Below the pieces are notes generated by a model, which did no database searches, had not been told where the DNA came from, and was given only the letters and a program-made list of their open reading frames with translations. Shown in pieces: positions 17,869 to 29,825 of a stretch of 64,000 nucleotides of DNA. The DNA lies in the NCBI RefSeq assembly GCF_900094835.1, contig NZ_FMAO01000002.1, positions 1 through 64,000 on the forward strand, in the 5' to 3' direction. The DNA comes from Weissella bombi. Its GTDB lineage: Bacteria; Bacillota; Bacilli; Lactobacillales; Lactobacillaceae. The translations under genes and the position numbers were made by a program. Numbering within the stretch: position 1 is the first letter of the stretch; the number at the start of each line of letters is the position of its first letter.

Positions 17869-18150
17869 CAAAAACGCCCTCAAGAAATAAATTTCTCAAG
17901 GGCGTTCATCCGCGGTACCACCTTAATTCCTGGTAAAAACCAGCTTATTATGTCAGCTAACATAAATCATTACTGCATAATTAACTCGATATTGGTAGTC
18001 AACCATCGATGGTTTGCATACGCTCACCAATCTTTTGCTCCAAGACCATCTTCGACTAGCTTCATTATTTGCTCGCACCACCCGCAAATTCTCTGATAAC
18101 GCCACTAATCTACTCATCTTTTCATCGCTTTTTAATTTGATTTTAATATG
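17869..18150 (-). ncRNA. T-box riboswitch, distal copy
   Basis: On the minus strand AAGGTGGTACCGCGGATGAAC (about 17907-17927) is a textbook T-box. It is followed by a 15-bp terminator stem (17892-17906 with 17873-17887) and a T run. Stem I includes an AGTA segment of the specifier-loop motif, the AGAGAA and GGTGGTGCGAGC apical segments and GAAGATGGTCTTGGAG, in which ATG is a candidate specifier. It lies in series with the proximal T-box and shares the same downstream genes, so transcripts must pass two tRNA-sensing terminators. Confidence 0.9.
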
Positions 18151-18156
18151 TCATGA

Positions 18157-18185
18157 ATTCTATACTCATTTTTATAAACTGTCAA
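18157..18185 (-). promoter_or_regulatory. promoter of the T-box/metNIQ operon
   Basis: Minus-strand TTGACA (18180-18185) and TAGAAT (18157-18162) with a 17-bp spacer, directly upstream of the distal T-box. No comparable promoter is evident between the two T-boxes. Confidence 0.85.
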
Positions 18186-18241
18186 CACTGTTTCACATAT
18201 GAATTTTTGTTACACTAGCCATATAGAGGGGGCGTTAATTT

Positions 18242-18586
18242 ATGACAAAACAATTCCGTGATAACTTAATTGGATTAATTGCCGCATTTATTTTTATAGT
18301 GGTCATGTTTATGACTGATCATCTTGTTTGGTTACTTTTAATAATTTTCGGTCCTAGCTTATTAATAACTTGGTTACTTAACAAGTATAAGCCTTTAAGA
18401 AAGGGTCCTGAAATTGCTTGGTGGAAAGCAGTACTTATCAATTTTTCCGCTTTTTTCATTGTTCTTATTATCGTTAAAGTTAGACTTAACGACCCTATTT
18501 TTAGTTTTGAGAGTCTAATTGCATTAATTGTATTTCCAATCGCCAATGCACTAGGGATATTAAGCCATCGTTCTAATCCAAACTAA
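18242..18586 (+). CDS. small membrane protein of unknown function
   Basis: 114 residues with three or four hydrophobic helices (about 9-25, 28-46, 62-80 and 88-105), a basic loop (NKYKPLRKG) between helices 2 and 3 and no recognisable domain. GAGGGGGC precedes the ATG. It diverges from the T-box operon. A degraded copy of its 3' end seems to recur at about 19839-19860, on the far side of the Fic gene. Confidence 0.6.
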   Translation: MTKQFRDNLIGLIAAFIFIVVMFMTDHLVWLLLIIFGPSLLITWLLNKYKPLRKGPEIAWWKAVLINFSAFFIVLIIVKVRLNDPIFSFESLIALIVFPIANALGILSHRSNPN

Positions 18587-18649
18587 TCCTACAAACAGCT
18601 AAAAAGGAGGCCGGAACACAATGTTCTAGCCTCCTTTTACAATGAGCAG
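18560..18649. repeat. 90-bp direct repeat, copy 1
   Basis: This copy and 19839-19928 are identical at about 84 of 90 positions, in the same orientation, offset by 1279 bp. It covers the last codons of the small membrane protein gene and the whole following terminator hairpin. The two copies bracket the Fic gene and its operator. Confidence 0.95.
18601..18638. terminator. terminator after small membrane protein and Fic genes
   Basis: AAAAGGAGGC pairs with GCCTCCTTTT around a second stem GAACA/TGTTC. A and T runs on both sides make it bidirectional for the convergent genes at 18586 and 18684. Confidence 0.88.
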
Positions 18650-18683
18650 TTTATATTGGTCATGTTTATGATGTACCTAACGA

Positions 18684-19733
18684 TTAATTTATTAGCTGAT
18701 ACTTAGTTGAGCGCCCTTGGCCAACTTTTTGAATCTTATGCTCTGTTTGTAACTCAGCCAAGGCCCGTTCTATCGTTCGTTGGCTGATGTCTGGCAATAG
18801 GTTCTCAAAGTCAGCTCTGCTTAGGGGTTCAAAAGACTTTTCTAATTTTTCTATTAGTCGCTCTGCTGGGGTTAGTTCCCGATTAATAATAATCTCGAAG
18901 CGCTCTGAGAAATTTTCATATGCTCGCAAAATAATTCCCACAAAATAGCGGACAAAAGGTGTATAGTCCTGCTCATTTTCCAACCATCCTACAGAACTTG
19001 CTTGTAATACTTCGTAGTAAGTTTGTTTCGATTCCTCAATCATCATCTCAATACTAATGTACTTGCCGACTAAATAGCCCGACTTGTACAGCAATAACAG
19101 TGTTAATAAACGTGACATCCGACCATTTCCATCACTAAACGGATGAATCGAAAGAAAGTCCAAAACAAAGCAGGGAATCAATAATAATGGATCTATTTCG
19201 TCTTTCTGAATGGCTTGATTGTATTGGTAACACAATTCTTTGATTAAATCCGGTGTTAAATAAGCTGGAGCTGGTACAAAGCGAACTTGTTCGCTACCAT
19301 CCATATTCTTCTCTGTGATAACATTATCGCTACTCTTTAACTTTCCTTTATAATTTTTACCTGAATAATTATATAGGTTTTTATGTAATGTTAAAATATC
19401 GTTTGGTACCACTCGAATATATTCATAACTGTCATGAATAAGTTTCAAAACATCTCGATAACCGGCTATTTCTTCTTCATCTCGGTTCCGTGGTTTGATC
19501 TTTTCAGATACGATTTTCTTCAAGCGACCATCTGTTGTTGCAATTCCTTCGATTTTATTGGAAGCCTCTGTACTTTGAATCAAAGCCAAATCCGTTAGCT
19601 TATTTAATATCTCCGGTTTTGTTGTAACATATAGTTCTTGCTTTCCTTTATATTCATGAATCTTGGTCAGCATATTCAACAAATCATAGCTAAAGGTGAG
19701 TTTAACCAACTCATTATAATCAAATTTTTTCAC
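18684..19733 (-). CDS. Fic-domain protein with built-in inhibitory helix and C-terminal winged helix
   Basis: About 350 residues. The catalytic loop HPFSDGNGRMSR (199-210 counted from the ATG at 19739) has every residue needed to transfer AMP to a hydroxyl group. The inhibitory motif S60-N-K-I-E64-G65 lies on the N-terminal side, as in class II Fic proteins, so activity is probably held off within the chain. The last 70 residues (LSRADFENLLPDISQRTIERALAELQ) look like a winged helix. Either the ATG at 19739 (three bases after AGAGG) or the GTG at 19733 (nine bases) could start it; spacing favours GTG. It is flanked by direct repeats and has an unusual operator, suggesting recent gain and autoregulation. 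Confidence 0.85.
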   Translation of the reverse strand: MKKFDYNELVKLTFSYDLLNMLTKIHEYKGKQELYVTTKPEILNKLTDLALIQSTEASNKIEGIATTDGRLKKIVSEKIKPRNRDEEEIAGYRDVLKLIHDSYEYIRVVPNDILTLHKNLYNYSGKNYKGKLKSSDNVITEKNMDGSEQVRFVPAPAYLTPDLIKELCYQYNQAIQKDEIDPLLLIPCFVLDFLSIHPFSDGNGRMSRLLTLLLLYKSGYLVGKYISIEMMIEESKQTYYEVLQASSVGWLENEQDYTPFVRYFVGIILRAYENFSERFEIIINRELTPAERLIEKLEKSFEPLSRADFENLLPDISQRTIERALAELQTEHKIQKVGQGRSTKYQLIN

Positions 19734-19802
19734 CGCCATCCACCTCTTTTCTCCGCCATTTTAACTAATTTGGCGGAGAAAAACAAGTAGTGGCGGTGAA
19801 AA
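19727..19802. promoter_or_regulatory. four-box symmetric operator and promoter of the Fic gene
   Basis: Four 12-bp boxes form two nested perfect inverted repeats sharing one dyad axis at 19764.5: outer TTTTCACCGCCA (19727-19738) with TGGCGGTGAAAA (19791-19802), inner TTTTCTCCGCCA (19747-19758) with TGGCGGAGAAAA (19771-19782). Box starts on each side are 20 bp apart, so they face the same side of the helix. Minus-strand TTGTTT (19781-19786) and TAAAAT (19758-19763), 17 bp apart, lie within it. The lowest box includes the start codon region. Confidence 0.9.
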
Positions 19803-19838
19803 TCAACTAGAAATTATTTCTTTCACTGCAATTTGCTA

Positions 19839-19928
19839 TTAAGGCGTCGTTCTAATACAAACTAATCCTACAAACAGCTAAAAAGGAGGCCGGAACACAA
19901 CATTCTAGCCTCCTTTTACAATAAGCAG
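19839..19928. repeat. 90-bp direct repeat, copy 2
   Basis: Second copy of the repeat at 18560-18649. It carries what looks like the last codons of the small membrane protein gene, without the rest of that gene, and then the terminator that serves gyrA. Confidence 0.95.
19879..19917. terminator. gyrA terminator
   Basis: Same AAAAGGAGGC/GCCTCCTTTT hairpin as at 18601-18638, about 43 bp after the gyrA stop codon on the minus strand. The inner stem is weaker than in the other copy because two bases differ. Confidence 0.85.
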
Positions 19929-19959
19929 ATCAAATTCATGCAAAACTGCTTATTAATAT

Positions 19960-22539
19960 TTACTTTTCTTCATCGTCTTCTGCGCGTTGCAATAATTCAG
20001 CAACTTCACTTGGTTGTTCACCATCTTCAGGCGCCGTTGGCAAATTATCAGAATTTGTTTCATCTGCATTTTCCGCTGACGCTGTCTCCTCTTCAGGAAC
20101 GACGTGTTCAACCTTAGCAAAAGTTGATACCGAAGACCCATCATCCAAACGGATAACACGTACACCTTGTGTTGCACGACCTGTTTCAGAAATTGAATCA
20201 ACAGTGAAGCGAATCATAACCCCTTTGTTAGTGGTCAACATGATATCCTCACTACCATCAACAACCTTCAAACCAGCTAATGGTCCGTTCTTTTCAGTAA
20301 CTTGAGCGGTCTTGATACCTTTACCACCACGACCCTTAATTGGGTATTGATCAACAGGTGTTTGCTTACCATAACCATTCTCAGTAATAATCAAAACATG
20401 GCCATTTTGAGTGAGCACTTGTGCACCAACTACGTAATCATCTGGACGAAGCGTAATACCACGAACTCCTGCAGCTGAACGTCCCATTGAACGGACTGCT
20501 TGACTATTAAATGAAACGGCATATCCACCATGAGTACCGATAATAATATTTTGTGAATCATCAGTAATCAATACGTTAATCAATTCATCCCCATCGTGAA
20601 GGTTAATTGCCTTCAAACCATGGGTACGAATATTACCAAATTCATTAACTGGTGTCCGCTTTACAACACCTTTGCGCGTCGTAAAGAATAGGTAGTCCTC
20701 ACTTTCGGCAGCATCACCACGGACATTGATAATAGCTTGAATACTCTCACCACTCTCAATACCTAACAAGTTAACTACTGGGATTCCCTTAGCAGTACGA
20801 CCATATTCAGGTATCTCATAACCCTTCATCTTGTAAACTTTACCTGAATTAGTAAAGAACAATAGGGTATCGTGTGTTGATGTACCAATTAGTTCATCGA
20901 TGAAGTCATCATTGTTAACACCCATACCTTGAATACCACGACCACCACGGTTTTGTGCGCGGAAGTCAGCTTGTGGCATACGCTTAATATATCCAGCATG
21001 TGTTAGTGACACAATAATGTCTTCTTCTTCAATCAAATCTTCATCTTCAATGCTGGTTACGTCACCGATTTGCAATTCAGTACGACGAGCATCCCCAAAT
21101 TTATCTTGAATTTCAAGTAATTCAGTATAGATGATTTCATCAATTCTTTCTGGCTTAGCCAAAATATCCTTGAAGTCAGTAATTGAAGCCAACAAACCTT
21201 GATATTCTTTTTCAATCTTATCGCGTTCCAAACCAGTTAAACGAACCAAACGCATATCCAAGATAGCTTGTGATTGTTTATCTGACAAAGCGTAATCTGA
21301 CATCAACTTTTGCTTAGCAATTTCTGATGTTTGTGATTGACGAATAATTGTAATAATTGCATCAATATGATCAAGCGCAATTCGCAATCCTTCCAAAATG
21401 TGAGCACGCGCTTGCGCCTTACGCAAATCAAATTCAGTACGACGACGAACGACCTTTTGTTGATGATCCAAATATGCAACCAACATCTCTTTTAGACTTA
21501 GTAGCTTTGGACGACCATCTTCAACTGCCAACATGTTGAAACTAAAGCCAGTTTGCATCAAGGTATTCTTGTACAAATTGTTTAGCACAACTGATGCTGA
21601 TACGTCACGACGAATCTCAATTGCAATTCGTGTTCCTTCTTGGTCAGACTCATCATTAACACCAGTAATACCTTCAATACGCTTATCACGACCTAATTCA
21701 GCAATACGCTCAATTAATTTAGCCTTGTTAACCATGTAAGGCAACTCATTGACGATAATGTGTTCTTTTCCAGATTTTTCAGTTTCAATTTCCGTCTTTG
21801 CACGGACGGTTACGACACCTTTTCCAGTTTCGTAAGCTTTACGAATACCAGATTTACCCATCACTATTGCACCAGTTGGGAAATCTGGTCCTGGAATTGC
21901 TTCCATCAACTCAGCAACCGTAATATCAGGGTTCTTCATCAACATATGAAGACCTGAAATTACTTCACCTAAATTGTGCGGTGGAATATTAGTTGCCATT
22001 CCAACGGCAATTCCATTAGCACCATTGACTAGCAAATTAGGAAAACGTGCTGGCAAAACAACCGGTTCACGATCAGTACCATCATAATTATCCTGGAAAT
22101 CAATTGTATCTTTATTGATATCACGCAACATTTCAGTAGAAATTTTACTCAAACGTGCTTCGGTATAACGCATAGCGGCAGCTGGGTCACCATCGACTGA
22201 TCCAAAGTTTCCGTGACCGTCGACTAACATATAACGATATGAAAAGTCTTGTGCCATACGAACCATTGAATCATAGATTGCTGAGTCTCCGTGTGGGTGG
22301 TACTTTCCCATAACATCCCCAACAATACGTGCTGACTTCTTATGTTGCTTATCAGGTGTAACCCCTAATTCATTCATCCCATACAAAATACGACGATGAA
22401 CTGGTTTCAACCCATCGCGCACATCAGGTAACGCACGTGCCACAATAACTGACATGGCATAATCCAAGAAAGATGTTCGCATTTGCTCGCCAAGTTTGGC
22501 AGGCTTAATGCGGCTGTTTTTTTGTTCTTCTTCAGCCAT
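19960..22539 (-). CDS. gyrA: DNA gyrase subunit A
   Basis: 859 residues. The strand-cutting tyrosine is Y125 in AAAMRYTE. The quinolone-determining region [10 protein letters not shown] keeps Ser86 and Asp90, the unsubstituted (sensitive) residues. The C-terminal beta-pinwheel begins at the GyrA box, which here reads QNRGGRG instead of QRRGGRG; the chain ends in an acidic tail rich in Glu and Asp. With GyrB it introduces negative supercoils. It follows gyrB by 44 bp in the yaaA-recF-gyrB-gyrA cluster. Confidence 0.98.
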   Translation of the reverse strand: MAEEEQKNSRIKPAKLGEQMRTSFLDYAMSVIVARALPDVRDGLKPVHRRILYGMNELGVTPDKQHKKSARIVGDVMGKYHPHGDSAIYDSMVRMAQDFSYRYMLVDGHGNFGSVDGDPAAAMRYTEARLSKISTEMLRDINKDTIDFQDNYDGTDREPVVLPARFPNLLVNGANGIAVGMATNIPPHNLGEVISGLHMLMKNPDITVAELMEAIPGPDFPTGAIVMGKSGIRKAYETGKGVVTVRAKTEIETEKSGKEHIIVNELPYMVNKAKLIERIAELGRDKRIEGITGVNDESDQEGTRIAIEIRRDVSASVVLNNLYKNTLMQTGFSFNMLAVEDGRPKLLSLKEMLVAYLDHQQKVVRRRTEFDLRKAQARAHILEGLRIALDHIDAIITIIRQSQTSEIAKQKLMSDYALSDKQSQAILDMRLVRLTGLERDKIEKEYQGLLASITDFKDILAKPERIDEIIYTELLEIQDKFGDARRTELQIGDVTSIEDEDLIEEEDIIVSLTHAGYIKRMPQADFRAQNRGGRGIQGMGVNNDDFIDELIGTSTHDTLLFFTNSGKVYKMKGYEIPEYGRTAKGIPVVNLLGIESGESIQAIINVRGDAAESEDYLFFTTRKGVVKRTPVNEFGNIRTHGLKAINLHDGDELINVLITDDSQNIIIGTHGGYAVSFNSQAVRSMGRSAAGVRGITLRPDDYVVGAQVLTQNGHVLIITENGYGKQTPVDQYPIKGRGGKGIKTAQVTEKNGPLAGLKVVDGSEDIMLTTNKGVMIRFTVDSISETGRATQGVRVIRLDDGSSVSTFAKVEHVVPEEETASAENADETNSDNLPTAPEDGEQPSEVAELLQRAEDDEEK

Positions 22540-22583
22540 TTGATTTCCTTTCTCTTACTTTAAATGTTTACACAGTAATGAAC

Positions 22584-25704
<3,121 letters not shown>

Positions 25705-25705
<1 letters not shown>

Positions 25706-25938
25706 TAGTTTGCACTAGCACCTGTTCCATTAATAACAAAGCGGTCTCCTGATGGAATTGCCACAATGTCTCCTGGATATAATTTACGACCACGACGGTC
25801 ATCAGGCTCTTCATTTACCAAGACGGTATTTTCACGCAAATACCACTTTGCCTGACCACCAGTTGCAATGACGCTCTCTTCTTTTAACAATTGCCCTAAC
25901 GTAATAAAGGGGGCTTGAATTTGCACTTCTGTTGCCAA
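25705..25938 (-). CDS. yaaA: S4-domain RNA-binding protein YaaA/RlbA
   Basis: 77 residues of the short S4-like protein always found between dnaN and recF in Firmicutes. [47 protein letters not shown] is the S4 fold. The start codon is TTG with AAAGGAC seven bases upstream; no ATG is available. It binds ribosomal RNA in other species and its exact role is unclear. First gene of its own transcript because dnaN ends in a terminator. Confidence 0.93.
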
Positions 25939-25997
25939 TGTTTTAGTCCTTTCTACCGCTAAAAATAACGATATCTACACGAATTCATATTAAATTC

Positions 25998-26026
25998 ATT
26001 ATACGCTTTTTTTTAACTTTCTACAA
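25998..26026 (-). promoter_or_regulatory. promoter of the yaaA-recF-gyrB-gyrA operon
   Basis: Minus-strand TTGTAG (26021-26026) and TATAAT (25998-26003) are separated by 17 bp, 60 bp before the yaaA start. Confidence 0.8.
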
Positions 26027-26074
26027 TCTCTATAAGGCGTTATAGCCCGTCTCAGGTTGTTTGCTTACTTTTAA

Positions 26075-26129
26075 ATAAAAAAGCCGAAAACTGCTTTTTC
26101 TTCGTAAAATAGCAGTTTTCGGCTTTTGC
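26075..26129 (-). terminator. dnaN terminator
   Basis: A perfect 17-bp stem (26079-26095 with 26111-26127, AAAAGCCGAAAACTGCT) followed by TTTATTT on the minus strand, just beyond the dnaN stop codon. Confidence 0.92.
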
Positions 26130-26136
26130 CGTGTTT

Positions 26137-27267
26137 TTAGTAAGTTCGAACTGGTGTAATAAGTTGAATAAAGTTTGTTTCGTTATTTGTTGGTACCAAT
26201 GTAAATGGATCTAAAGCCGTTTTAAATCCAATTTGAATTTGCTCATCACCAAATGAACGAAGTGCTTCACGCATGTAATCTGGGTTAAATGAAATCGTCA
26301 AATCATCCCCCGCCGTTTCAGCAGCAAAAATTTGTTCTTCAACGCGACCAATTTCTGGTGAATTTGATGAAATCAAAGACTTCTCACTCGTAATTGCAAA
26401 TTGAATAACATTTGAACGTCCTTCATGACTAAGCAAAGCTGCACGTTCAATTGTTTGCAACAAGTCATGCGCATTGATAGTTAAAGTTGTTCGTTTTTCA
26501 GTTGGAATTAGACGTGATGCATCAGGATAATTTCCTTCTAATAGTCGTGAATAGAAAGTTGTGTTTTCTCCTAATTGGAAAATAACTTGGTTTTCAGCGA
26601 CACGTACATCTACTTTTTCAACTTCATCTAACATTGCTTGTAATTGTGATAATGAAGTACCCGGTACGATAATATCAGCATTTACATCTGAATCTTCAAA
26701 ACCAACTGTTCGTTGTGCCAAACGGTGACGATCAGTTGCAACTGCCGTTAAATTACCGCTAGCTAAAATAAAGTGAACCCCTGTTAAAATTGGTTGGCTT
26801 AATTGCTTAGAAACCGCAATTACGGTTTGACCAATAATTTCATTTAAGGTATCAGCAGCCAAAGTTAAGTTATTTCTAACTTCAATTTCTGGCAAATGTG
26901 GGTATGCACTAGCATCCTGCCCATTAATATCAAATTCTGCATTTTCAGATTTAATATTAGTTTGTAAACCAGCTGTGTTTGTTAGTTTAAATGTTTCACC
27001 TGGTAGACGCTTAACAATATTTGAAAAGAAACTTGCTGGTAGAACAATTGCTCCTGATTCAATAATTTGTAGATTTGCTTCGTCATCATTAACTGGAATT
27101 AGTATTTCAATTGAAATATCTGTATTTGATCCAGTTAATGTAAGACCTGTTTCATCAAGAACTAATTTAATTCCTTGCAAAATAGTCATAGATGTTCGTG
27201 ATGAAATAGCTCGATTAACGTTATTCATTGCTTTGATAAAAGCAGCTCGATTAATTGTAAATTCCAT
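26137..27267 (-). CDS. dnaN: DNA polymerase III sliding clamp (beta subunit)
   Basis: 376 residues, the standard length for the three-domain clamp. MEFTINRAAFIKAMNNVNRAISSRTSMTILQGI opens domain 1, and the C-terminus FIQLITPVRTY ends in the peptide-pocket strand. It tethers polymerase to DNA. AGGAG lies just upstream of the ATG. It follows dnaA after 201 bp that contain DnaA boxes, and ends in its own terminator. Confidence 0.97.
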   Translation of the reverse strand: MEFTINRAAFIKAMNNVNRAISSRTSMTILQGIKLVLDETGLTLTGSNTDISIEILIPVNDDEANLQIIESGAIVLPASFFSNIVKRLPGETFKLTNTAGLQTNIKSENAEFDINGQDASAYPHLPEIEVRNNLTLAADTLNEIIGQTVIAVSKQLSQPILTGVHFILASGNLTAVATDRHRLAQRTVGFEDSDVNADIIVPGTSLSQLQAMLDEVEKVDVRVAENQVIFQLGENTTFYSRLLEGNYPDASRLIPTEKRTTLTINAHDLLQTIERAALLSHEGRSNVIQFAITSEKSLISSNSPEIGRVEEQIFAAETAGDDLTISFNPDYMREALRSFGDEQIQIGFKTALDPFTLVPTNNETNFIQLITPVRTY

Positions 27268-27468
27268 TAGATCTCCTCAATGTACAAAAACATAATTATG
27301 ACGTGCGTAATGCCTTATTTAATTATAAATAAAAAGATAATAATAATAATAAGGGGTGTGAATACTGTGGAAAACTCTTGCATATACCAATACACCAATA
27401 AATGGTCTATGTATATAAGCTTGTGGATAACTTTATATCATTTTACCATTTATTCACAAGTGTTATCG
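27268..27468. other. dnaA-dnaN spacer with DnaA boxes
   Basis: A perfect DnaA box (TGTGGATAA) at 27422-27430 and near matches TGTGGAAAA (27366-27374) and TTATTCACA (27450-27458). This may be the second half of a bipartite origin, as in Bacillus, or serve dnaN regulation. Confidence 0.75.
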
Positions 27469-28881
27469 TTATCCGTTGCTCAATTCTTCACGAATTTTTT
27501 GAACTTGTTCAGCTAAAATACTATCATTTTCGATTGCATTTTCAATTTTTTCAGTTGAATGCATTACTGTTGTATGATCTTTGCCGCCAAATGCTCGTCC
27601 AATTTGTGGTAGTGAGTCTTGTGTTAGCTCACGGGCAATGTACATGGCGATTTGTCGTGGTACTACGATTTCTTTGTTTCGTTTTTTACCATTTAAGTCT
27701 TGAACAGTGACATTGAAAAAGTTAGCAACGGCTTCTTGAATTAATGGAATAGTAATAGCGCGTTGACGTTTGAAATTCATTGTTTCTAAGATTGTCCGCG
27801 CAGTTTCAACTGTAATTGGTACGTTTGAAAAACGCATTTTTCCTACAACTTGATTAAATACCCCTTCCAAATCACGGACATTTGTATCAACGGCTGCAGC
27901 AATTTCATCAATGACGTCGTTTGGAATGCTTAGATTTTCAAGATCGGATTTGTTTCTTAAAATAGCGACACGTGTTGGTAAATCAGGCTTAGTAATATTA
28001 GCTGAATAACCTTGACCAAAACGTGTAACCAAACGCATCTCTAATCCTGGAATTTCTTTAGGCAATTTATCAGATGTTAAAACAATTTGATGGTTTTCAC
28101 GTGTGATGGCATTGAAGGTATTGAAGAATTCTTCTTGGATTTTTTCTTTACCAGCTAAGAATTGGACATCGTCTACCATCAATAAATCAGTTGATCGATA
28201 CTCACGCTTGAAGGCTTCAGTTTCCTTTTGTCCGCGACGTAAAGCCTCGGTAAAATCATTGATAAAGTCCTCAGTTGTAATAAATTTAACGTTAGCATTT
28301 GGTGTGCGTTCCAAAACTTTGTTACCAATTGCTTGCATTAAATGAGTTTTTCCCAGACCAACACCACCATAAATTAATAGTGGATTCCATTGTGTACCAG
28401 GTTTGTCCGCAACGGCCTGCGCAACAGCATAAGCTTCACGATTTTCATCAGATGAGACAAACGTTTCAAAACGAAATTCGGGATTCAAAATTGATTGTGT
28501 GACAAATTCTGAAGCTAAACTTGCGTTGTTCTGGTGAGGTGTTGTTTCACTCGCTTCATCTTCTGGTAGATCAAATAAAGATGTTGGTTGTGGTGAAACA
28601 TAAGTAACAGAAGGAATAATAAATGTTGGTTTACCAGTTAGATTCAGTGTTGCCGTCATGGCAGCTTGCATAAAAGCTTGGTAGTAAGAACTATTTGTAT
28701 CTAACCATTCTGATGCAACTTGTTCATAGGTAGTTGCCAATTGTAAAGTGACGGTATTGTTTTCGTTTTCTACTAATTGCAGTGGTTTTAGTGTATCCAC
28801 GTAATTGTTAAACGAGAATCCCTGCGAAATTGATTTCCGTAGTTCATCTTTGATGGCATTCCAAAGTTGGATCGGATCCAT
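27469..28881 (-). CDS. dnaA: chromosomal replication initiator protein DnaA
   Basis: 470 residues from the ATG at 28881, which has AAGGAGG seven bases upstream; a longer frame from 28956 begins in DnaA-box DNA without a ribosome site. Domain I starts DPIQLWNAIKDELRKSIS; domain III has Walker A GGVGLGKTHLMQAIGN, Walker B LLMVDDVQFL and the sensor regions; domain IV ends with VPRQIAMYIARELTQDSLPQIGRAFGGKDHTTVMHS, the DnaA-box-reading helices. Transcribed leftwards, away from oriC. It opens the origin and represses its own gene. Confidence 0.98.
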   Translation of the reverse strand: MDPIQLWNAIKDELRKSISQGFSFNNYVDTLKPLQLVENENNTVTLQLATTYEQVASEWLDTNSSYYQAFMQAAMTATLNLTGKPTFIIPSVTYVSPQPTSLFDLPEDEASETTPHQNNASLASEFVTQSILNPEFRFETFVSSDENREAYAVAQAVADKPGTQWNPLLIYGGVGLGKTHLMQAIGNKVLERTPNANVKFITTEDFINDFTEALRRGQKETEAFKREYRSTDLLMVDDVQFLAGKEKIQEEFFNTFNAITRENHQIVLTSDKLPKEIPGLEMRLVTRFGQGYSANITKPDLPTRVAILRNKSDLENLSIPNDVIDEIAAAVDTNVRDLEGVFNQVVGKMRFSNVPITVETARTILETMNFKRQRAITIPLIQEAVANFFNVTVQDLNGKKRNKEIVVPRQIAMYIARELTQDSLPQIGRAFGGKDHTTVMHSTEKIENAIENDSILAEQVQKIREELSNG

Positions 28882-29400
28882 TTGGCAACCTCCTTTAAGG
28901 ATTAAGATATCTTTTTTGTGGGTTTTCCACAGGACGTTAGCTGAGCCTATTTTCATAAGTAGCCTAAGTAGCCTAGTTCATCAAATTACATTTTAGCAGT
29001 ATGTGGATAAGTTTTCCACAAGGAATATACCAGTAATAGCAACGATTTGGGCGTTTTTAGATAACAAAATGGGATATTAACATGCTGTGGAAATCTAAAT
29101 CTTAGTTATCAACCGGATGTGAAACAAATTTTTGAGTAAATTCTGGAAAATGTGGATAACTTAGGGGAAAAACGAGAAATTTACAAGCAGTTGTTAACAA
29201 GCTAGGTTTGGTATAATCAGGTTTATAAGAGTTATGCACATTTCCACAGGGTAAAATGCATATAGTTTTACCAATATGTGGAACATGTGGATAAACTGTG
29301 GATTATGGGGAAAACTCACATAACGCTCTGTTACATTACCTGTTTTTATTAACATAACGTTCTGTTAGATTCTGGAAAACTTTTGGTGAAATAAGAGTTT
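28882..29400. other. oriC: chromosomal replication origin oriC, DnaA-box array
   Basis: The dnaA-rpmH spacer holds perfect DnaA boxes (TTATCCACA or its complement) at 29002-29010, 29151-29159 and 29286-29294. Near matches lie at 28923-28931, 29012-29020, 29085-29093, 29232-29240, 29240-29248, 29277-29285 and 29297-29305. Boxes lie on both strands. Gene orientation flips across this spacer. A direct repeat TAAGTAGCC occurs twice at about 28957-28975, of unknown meaning. Confidence 0.93.
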
Positions 29401-29462
29401 TATAAATGTTAAAGATTTTTTTAAGAAACAATATTATTGATAATTATTTATGAATTAAAATG
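29396..29462. other. AT-rich unwinding region candidate
   Basis: Directly beyond the DnaA-box array is a stretch of about 65 bp that is almost all A and T (TTATAAATGTTAAAGATTTT and on). Its position and composition fit the DNA unwinding element; this is inferred from composition only. Confidence 0.6.
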
Positions 29463-29482
29463 AGGTTAAGTAGCTAATATTC

Positions 29483-29511
29483 TTGATTTGATTAGGTGGT
29501 AATGGTACAAT
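29483..29511 (+). promoter_or_regulatory. rpmH-rnpA-yidC promoter
   Basis: TTGATT (29483-29488) and TACAAT (29506-29511) with a 17-bp spacer, 71 bp before the rpmH start. Confidence 0.75.
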
Positions 29512-29581
29512 TGAATACGAATTGTGGTTTGGCCATGCCAACCGCAGGCCAAATCTAACTACGAATGGGAGGTGTATTCAT

Positions 29582-29716
29582 ATGAAGCGTACATACCAAC
29601 CTAAGAAGCGTCACCGTGAACGTGTACATGGTTTCCGTAAGCGCATGAGCACTAGCAACGGTCGCAAGGTGCTAGCACGTCGCCGCCAAAAGGGCCGCAA
29701 GGTATTGTCAGCCTAA
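29582..29716 (+). CDS. rpmH: ribosomal protein bL34
   Basis: 44 residues, all of the highly conserved basic L34 ([20 protein letters not shown], then a [16 protein letters not shown] end). The ATG at 29582 has GGGAGG upstream; a longer frame from 29522 is leader sequence. First gene to the right of oriC. Confidence 0.98.
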   Translation: MKRTYQPKKRHRERVHGFRKRMSTSNGRKVLARRRQKGRKVLSA

Positions 29717-29755
29717 TTAGGTCAGGCCTTTTATTAGGATTACTGATAATGATCG

Positions 29756-29796
29756 CGCATGAGTCGGCTATTTTGGCTGATTCATGCGTTTTCTTT
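29756..29796 (+). terminator. hairpin between rpmH and rnpA
   Basis: A 13-bp stem with two G-U pairs (29756-29768 with 29776-29788) followed by TTTTCTTTT. It probably ends part of the rpmH transcripts, giving more L34 than RNase P protein. Confidence 0.75.
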
Positions 29797-29825
29797 TGTC
29801 ATAAAAAAATTTGGAGCAAAAACAA

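Noticed and set aside
17447-18202. Several plus-strand frames across the T-box region
   Set aside because: They lie opposite two well-supported structured leaders and have no ribosome sites or recognisable products.
28882-28956. Upstream extension of DnaA
   Set aside because: The extension lies in the DnaA-box region and the ATG at 28881 has an excellent ribosome site and matches the conserved DnaA start.
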